NCBI GenBank assembly: GCA_023653785.1
Contig: JAMKCH010014293.1
Span: 1-64,000 of the forward strand
Direction: 5' to 3'
DNA: 64,000 bases
DNA from: Ophioderma brevispina
Taxonomy: Eukaryota > Echinodermata > Ophiuroidea > Amphilepidida > Ophiodermatidae
Shown piece by piece: positions 58,240 to 64,000 of the stretch. A program made the translations under genes and the position numbers. A model generated the notes under the pieces. That model worked only from the letters and a program-made list of their open reading frames with translations, was not told where the DNA came from and ran no database searches. Position 1 is the first letter of the stretch. Each line of letters starts with the position of its first letter.

Positions 58240-58450
58240 TGGGAGGGGGTTGAAAGGAGGTTGGGAGAGGGTTGGCGGGTCGGTGTTGGGGGAGCGGAGG
58301 TTGGAAAGAGGGAGGAAGTGAGGGGGGGTGAAGTGGGTATAAGTGTGGGGGGGGGCTGTGGGGGGAGGAAGTTGGGTATGGGGAGAGTTAAGGGTGGTGG
58401 GGGTGGAGTGGGGTGGGAGGGAGTTCGAAAGGGGTGGAGGGATGACAGGT
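58240..58450 (+). repeat. G-rich purine tract
   Basis: About 210 nt of G-dominated sequence with GGGAGGG, GGTTGGGAG and G8-10 runs immediately downstream of the tandem duplication. The 102-codon frame across it is a product of stop depletion, not a gene. Resembles the 5880-6235 tract in composition. Confidence 0.7.
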
Positions 58451-61400
58451 TGGGTCCTCGGATCCCTTGTCTTTTAGAAGCATTTCGTGGTGGTGCTATT
58501 TTCTAATTGGACGCAAAGAAATTTAAGGTTTTCCAAGCACTGCCGTTGAAACTGGAATCCGTAATCCCCCATTTTAAAAAATCCCTTCTTTTATGACGCT
58601 CGAAAAAAACATTTTTTTTACCATTAGGCCCCAAAAAAATTGTTGTAATTGTAGTAACCCGCCCGACCTAATTTTGAAAATCACCCTGTACAAAGTATCC
58701 TACCCTAATTTTTTTTTTATTGATTTTCAAATCTGGTATTTTTCAAAATTGTTTCCTTTCTTTCCTTTCTTACACGGATTTTTTTAACCGATTTCTCAAT
58801 ATTTGTTGTGTTCTGGTGAACGGTTGGCAACTTTCTCTTTAAGATTTCAATGAATAAGAGTCAAAAGTATCAATATTTAAATAACATCACATATACTATT
58901 GGTGATGATTTGAGGTGGTTGGTCGTATATGCCATTATTAAAAAAAAAAACAAAAAAAACGAAAAAAAACCAACCCCCCTACCCTATTTGAAATTTCTTG
59001 CGACCTCTAATACAACAATTTTTTTTGGCCTTACCCGTTTCACAACTTACATCTGTACAACTCTCTGTACAACATCTCACATATATTATAATGGGGGGCG
59101 CATGCCGTACAGGTGGTGCAGGTAATTGGTCTTGTAATCCCCATATCGTTGTTGTACCCAAAGAAGGTTCTATATAGATAGAGAGGCAAACGTTTACGTA
59201 ATCTTTAGAATTCCACCGTCTCTCTCGCATGGTTTTTGCGACCAAAAGAAACCTAGAGTACCAACAATAGAAATAAATGGCTGCCTCCGCTTTCTTCCAC
59301 ATACTGTGGGTGCCGCTTTCATATACACTTAACCGGTAGGTGATACAAATATGTAAACTGTGTTATAGGGAGCCAGGTGTAAAAATTGTGTACCTGGATC
59401 ATTGTACTCAGACACTCCTTTTTTCTCATAATGCAATGCGCGCTTAGGTTAAGAAGATGTATTCATTTGAGGCGGTTTATTTAATGCAAGACGACTGATG
59501 GTATTCATTTCATTCGTTGTATTGCCATGGGTAGGACAAAATTTAAAACCACCAAAGACCCAACACCACAACTGATATTTTGGCGGATTGTTTGGATCGA
59601 ATTGACATTATGTGTGTAACAAGCACCCAAACGGATAATTATCCGTGCAATATTCAAAATGTCAGCGCCCCACGGACGCTGGTTTTGAATCGTTCCACAC
59701 CCCCTTGGTTGTACCTATAATCCTCGCCAAAAGTCTTGAACACTTAAAGTTGCCAAGACCCGATCGCTAAATATCCTCGTCCCCGCATGGAGCCCCCCGA
59801 TTTTTACCGGAAATGGTTTAAAATTTTGGTATCAGAAGAAATCGTACTATTTTTCCTCATTTACCCTGTGCAATCAGGGCTTAAAGATTTTTGGTTTGGA
59901 TTTTATGAGCGAAAATATGCCCTATTTTTGGCGACCAATATTATTTTACACAGTAACTCTATGGGCTTACAAAATCACGTTTTAGTCTCACATGAAACGG
60001 ATTGAATATCAGCGCTAAACTTTACAGACGGTGTTTTTGGGTCAGGTCAAAGTCAATCAAGATGAAAACTTTATATAATTATTCGGAATTCGGGCCATCC
60101 GCCTTTAAAAACCTCGTCTCCGAAGGGGGGGGGGATGGTTGTACCACCCCCCCCCTTCAGGTTTTTTTTCCTTTTCACCGGGCTTTGCTAAAACCCCCCG
60201 TTTTTGGTGCCACAAATTATTTAATGTCATTGTCAATTGACATGTTTCGCTCCTTTTAAATCCAAAATCAAACAGTCCACCGGTGTATGGTAAGGATACG
60301 GGTATCCCAAAGTGTTCGTTGGGGGGGGTGGGTGTGGTAAACCGACCCCCCTCGGAAAGAAAGTACCAACATGCCTAACACAACTCACAGGAACATCACA
60401 GACCACTTGAATTTTGGTACCAATAGATCGCTATGTCCCTCCTCTTTCCATTGATAATCAAAAATGAGTACCAACATGCCTATCATTATACGCACAATGA
60501 CTCATAAAGTTCGCATGTCCAGCAAAACTGAACCTGCCATTTCCATAGACACAACCAGTGAACAAAAATCATTTTGTTCCGCCCAAAAAGATTAGAAAAT
60601 CAGATTTCATCATTCACATGCGTTTTTTTTTACTCTACTACTTGAATGGTGAAATAGACTAGTTTTTTAATATATGACAACATTTGTAGAGCTATAATGA
60701 AGTGTTTGAGTCACAAAATTGCGAAATATCAATTTTCCATTTCATCCCCCTAGAATTCATTATTTTTCGTCTTTCCTCAACATATGAACGTCATGGTGGA
60801 ACTGTCCATAATGGGGATGTTTAGTAACTTCATTTTTTGGTACCAATGGAAAAGAAGAAACTCTAAGCATCCCTTTGGTAACCACATGTACACGGATCGG
60901 GTTGTTCCAGTACGAAAATCACAGGGGTGTACCCGCCCCCCCCCCCCCCTTCGGGCAATTTTTGTTACAAAAATGGCTCAGTATACGAGGGTTAAGCGCA
61001 TTTAAAGCGCGGGTTGTAAATAAATGTCCCCGCTACCCTGTATGGTTGTTTAGAGTCAAAGTTTTCATTATGTTGTGGATGGGGTCCTCAAGATTGGGTC
61101 TGATGGGGAGTGGTAAAGGAAACAACAATTCTTTCTCCGAGATCCCTGCCCTTTCCCTCGGAGTTTTGGAGATATGGTTATATTTCAATCACAGCAAAGT
61201 CTCGCTCTTGATTGCACTAAGAAAGGCGTGGGGCTGTCCAAGTCCTTTTTTGCGAGGATGGTGGTAACTTGCTGTGCTGATTCGAACCTCCAAGGAAAGT
61301 AGTGTTTTTTATTTTTTTTGAGAGAGAGAGCGACAGACAGAACATAACAGACAGACAGACGATGAAGAAGAAGACCAATCGAACGGAGGTATTTTTCCTT

Positions 61401-62957
61401 ATGACATTCGCGATACACAACTGTGGCAATCGGGCAATCGGGTTGTCCAAAGCCATCAGCAATTCCGTTTAAGTATCTATTACTACAATTTTTTTTTACC
61501 AGTGGAATAGCTTAGGGCGTCCGCTTTTCATTGATCGCAAAATGAGTACCAACATCTCTAGTATGGTGTCCACAATGATGTCCATCAAATCATGAGTCGT
61601 AAAACTGGTCCAATTTCGACCTCCGGGCACAGTGTATTATGGGCGAAAATCCAATGTTGTACCAAAAGGTGTGGAATCTCGGAATTTCATGCAATGTTTC
61701 GTGCGTCTTAAATAAACTTAGTTTTATTATACATATAGGTTTTAGAGTCTACTCTTCATAAATGTCATAAGCGTACCATCCGATTTTTTGTTCAACTATC
61801 GCTTTGGGCCTTGGGATTTCAAAAACGTAATTTATGGAATTCCTCACGTTAATTTTCTAACGAATTCCATGTGTAAAACGTTGGTCCGCCCTTTGTCTTC
61901 TTTTGTTGACAGATACCATTTTTTGGGATCGGGAGGGATCGGAACTATTCTTACCACGAGCGAAGGTGAGCGGACAATAGAGGACTAATAATCCCAGCCC
62001 ATTTATTCCCACGGCCTAATAAGAAAATAGATAACACAACATCTGCCCCTGCTCTTTTCCATTGCTGCGTGTATTACCGGCTATGCCGAACGCCGATGTT
62101 TCGGCAGATATATTAACCAACATTTGTGTAATAGATTTTAGTTTTTCAATTTATATTTCTCTTTACTCCTGTACAAACATTGCCCCCTCTGCCTTACCTC
62201 TATACTTTTGGATATGTTTTATTTTCATTGGTTTAAGTGTTCACTATACCAACGTGTGTATTCTGTTGCAAATGCAAATTATTTTCATGTCAAACATACT
62301 TTTTATTTTAAATTTCTTCCACTAGGCCGTACGCACCCATAGCTTGCCAAAACCATGGTGTGGAAGTTATAATTTTTTTTCGGGGGAAAAAATGTGAAAA
62401 TTCAGAAAAACTTTAATAGTGGCCTTTCTCTACGACGCTAATATCGGTGACCTTTATAAAAGAAATATGATAGCACGCGACCCTACTTCTACATGTTATT
62501 TGTAATTGTCGTTTCTATTTATATACAAATACAGTCATTATATACCATAGCATAAGTGCTTTTGTAATCATTATTAAGGCAAGCATCAATCTTTTGCCGT
62601 CATTTTTTTTGGTGTGATGTAGTAAAACCTTAATGTGTTAGACATAGAAAGGAATGAGTGCGTGGCATGTGCGGTTCATATCAAATTAAGTAAATGCGAA
62701 TGACAACGCTGTGGAAATGGAATGGACTATCCAGAGGGTGGTGGTCAAGTGTTATTTTCGGTGGCAAAAGACCCAGTTTAATTCTTTTATTCCTTGACGC
62801 TCTTGGGGTGTGCAATGCATACACAGACATAACAAATAGGCATATTTATCTAATGATTTGCTTTGTTTTTAGTAAACAAAAAGAGGAGAAGTATACATCT
62901 CCCTAAATTACATTACAGTATAATTAAATCAACGTAAATGTACAATTAGGTTTTACA
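58451..62957. other. Anonymous stretch with short dispersed repeats
   Basis: No gene supported. 60413-60570 and 61485-61640 share CATTGAT..CAAAATGAGTACCAACAT..TATGG/TTAT..CACAATGA words. 60122-60157 is a G/C hairpin (GAAGGGGGGGGG / CCCCCCCCCTTC). 61317-61360 is (GA)n/(GACA)n. A-rich sequence lies at 58938-58972. 60209-60250 matches 48549-48590. Confidence 0.45.
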
Positions 62958-62958
62958 G

Positions 62959-63118
62959 AAATTTAATGCAAGAGAAAAATGTAGAACTGGAAGATCAACA
63001 AGATGAATTAAAGGTGGACAGAATAATCTTCCAAGAAAATTGCAAGTTGTTGATAATGTTACGGTCACTTGACCAAGGCCAAAACCACATCAAAACTACG
63101 GATTCAACTCCTGAATAA
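62959..63118 (+). CDS. Possible terminal exon encoding a coiled-coil tail
   Basis: An acceptor (AATTAGGTTTTACAG ending 62958) is followed by one base and 52 codons to TAA at 63116-63118. The peptide starts NLMQEKNVELEDQQDELK and continues VDRIIFQENCKLLIMLRSLDQ; it is amphipathic with leucine/isoleucine heptad-like spacing and high Glu/Gln/Lys content, so a short coiled coil is likely. The end (TTDSTPE) is a plausible C-terminus. An ATTAAA variant polyadenylation signal lies near 63250. No upstream exon was identified. A fragment of a retrotransposon ORF1 coiled coil is an alternative. Confidence 0.4.
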
Positions 63119-64000
63119 CTAAACATCCCACTGTGAACTTGATACAAATTTTAAACAAGTATTTATTTTAATTGTGGGTGTGTTACATCACAATCTCAGT
63201 CAAACTCGATTAGGTAATTAATAATCAAGATGTTTCTATAAGCAATTTTATTAAATGAACTACTAAACTTCCTACCTGGTGTGTGCCGCGACGCGGGCCT
63301 GCATCGAGAGTACAAATTTTAAGATGCCGACTTGCAAAAGAGTCCTGGCGACTATACCACAGCGCAAAACTTCACTTTCCAATAGTGGGGGGACGTGTCC
63401 ACGACGACTTGTCCTTACTGAAGAAAACCAGCCTCCTATGACTCCCGAAGCTCGTAGGTCGACTATATAAAGTCCAAAAGTGCTGTAGCTTGTTTTCTCC
63501 TTGGATAACTCAGAAGCCACGGAATACACACGAACCGGCTACACAATTGGACGAAACTGCTGGAGCTGAAGACTACTATGACATTGTCCACTATATGGCA
63601 GATAGTCACTATCTGTGATTAACTTGTCACTGTCCCACTGAAACTCTGCTATAACTTGGAGCACGATGTTATGAATAACCTCCTGGAGGAATGATGTTTT
63701 GTGATACTCTGCCTCCATCTTCTCTCACCATGGCTTTTCTATTCCTCTCAAAACACTACTAGAAGGACTGGTCTCTCTATTGAAGTCATTTGGCTAAATA
63801 TAATCCATTATGTCATGATTCTGGAAATGCCTCTATTCTTTTCCCACATGAACCCATGCATAGATTTGGGATCTCATAGCAACTACTCACTGACTGTGTA
63901 ATTATACAGCATGCGCCACCTATGGCGACACATATCACCTTGATTATGCTAGTCTGATCTCCCTAGTCTCAAGTAACCTCCAGAACATTCTCTGCTCCGC
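63119..64000. other. Moderate-GC end segment, unidentified
   Basis: Overlapping open frames on both strands at 63272-63529 have no recognisable domain. A TATA-like box is at 63464, and a 7-bp hairpin CAGATAGTCACTATCTG lies at 63599-63615. The higher GC and codon-like texture from 63270 could mark a promoter with first exon, or the start of another element running off the window. Confidence 0.35.
63464..63472 (+). promoter_or_regulatory. Candidate TATA box
   Basis: TATATAAAG is a full consensus TATA element in a moderately GC-rich context. A start site would be expected around 63494-63498 in TTTTCTCC-rich sequence. No attached coding exon is certain. It could also belong to an LTR. Confidence 0.3.

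Noticed and set aside
1..64000. CRISPR array, prokaryotic operon or rRNA genes
   Set aside because: No regularly spaced identical repeats, no operon-like gene packing and no rRNA-like conserved stretches were seen.

Overview
The window looks like eukaryotic (animal) nuclear DNA. It is mostly AT-rich and non-coding, has no operons or prokaryotic genes, is full of homopolymers and simple repeats, and carries decayed non-LTR retrotransposons of several clades (L2/CR1-like, Tx1/L1-like, an RTE/CR1-type tail), a DIRS-like tyrosine-recombinase retroelement, and several foldback (inverted-repeat) non-autonomous elements. DIRS-like plus Tx1-like elements together are common in aquatic invertebrates and lower vertebrates (established knowledge). 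A marine invertebrate, perhaps a deuterostome, is my inference; no conserved host gene places it more precisely.

Layout. 1-3.7 kb: unannotated AT-rich DNA. 3.7-5.07 kb: minus-strand DIRS-like relic (RNase H end, then recombinase). 5.07-6.24 kb: abrupt GC-rich, G-skewed, CpG-rich block. 6.24-25.8 kb: mostly anonymous, with two related foldback elements (11.9 and 17.4 kb), copies of two dispersed families (15.1 and 19.9 kb), three possible exons (14.4, 21.5 and 22.3 kb) and a 71-nt poly(G) tract (23.1 kb). 25.8-33.3 kb: a retrotransposon graveyard of four separate non-LTR relics, one split by a 321-bp insertion with a 10-bp target-site duplication. 34-48 kb: a perfect 22-bp inverted repeat, coding-like but frame-broken stretches near 37-38 and 39-39.8 kb, two large inverted-repeat elements (40.0-40.6 and 43.3-44.0 kb) and a small MITE-like element (46.05 kb). 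48.78-50.82 kb: a composite dispersed element (called F1 here) containing a nested 841-bp palindromic element (F2). 53.99-58.18 kb: a roughly 2.1-kb block present twice in tandem; each copy has an inverted F1 element followed by an L2-like 3' end. 58.2-64 kb: G-rich tract, short dispersed repeats, a possible terminal exon (62.96 kb) and a possible TATA promoter (63.46 kb).

No complete host gene was found. Five short open segments with fitting splice signals may be exons of one or more genes with long introns, but none has a recognisable domain. The many one-base indels between otherwise clear repeat copies suggest that part of the frame breakage may be long-read sequencing error rather than biological decay. 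The strongest structural observation is the F1/F2 pair: the F2 insertion can be read directly against an unoccupied paralogous site elsewhere in the window.
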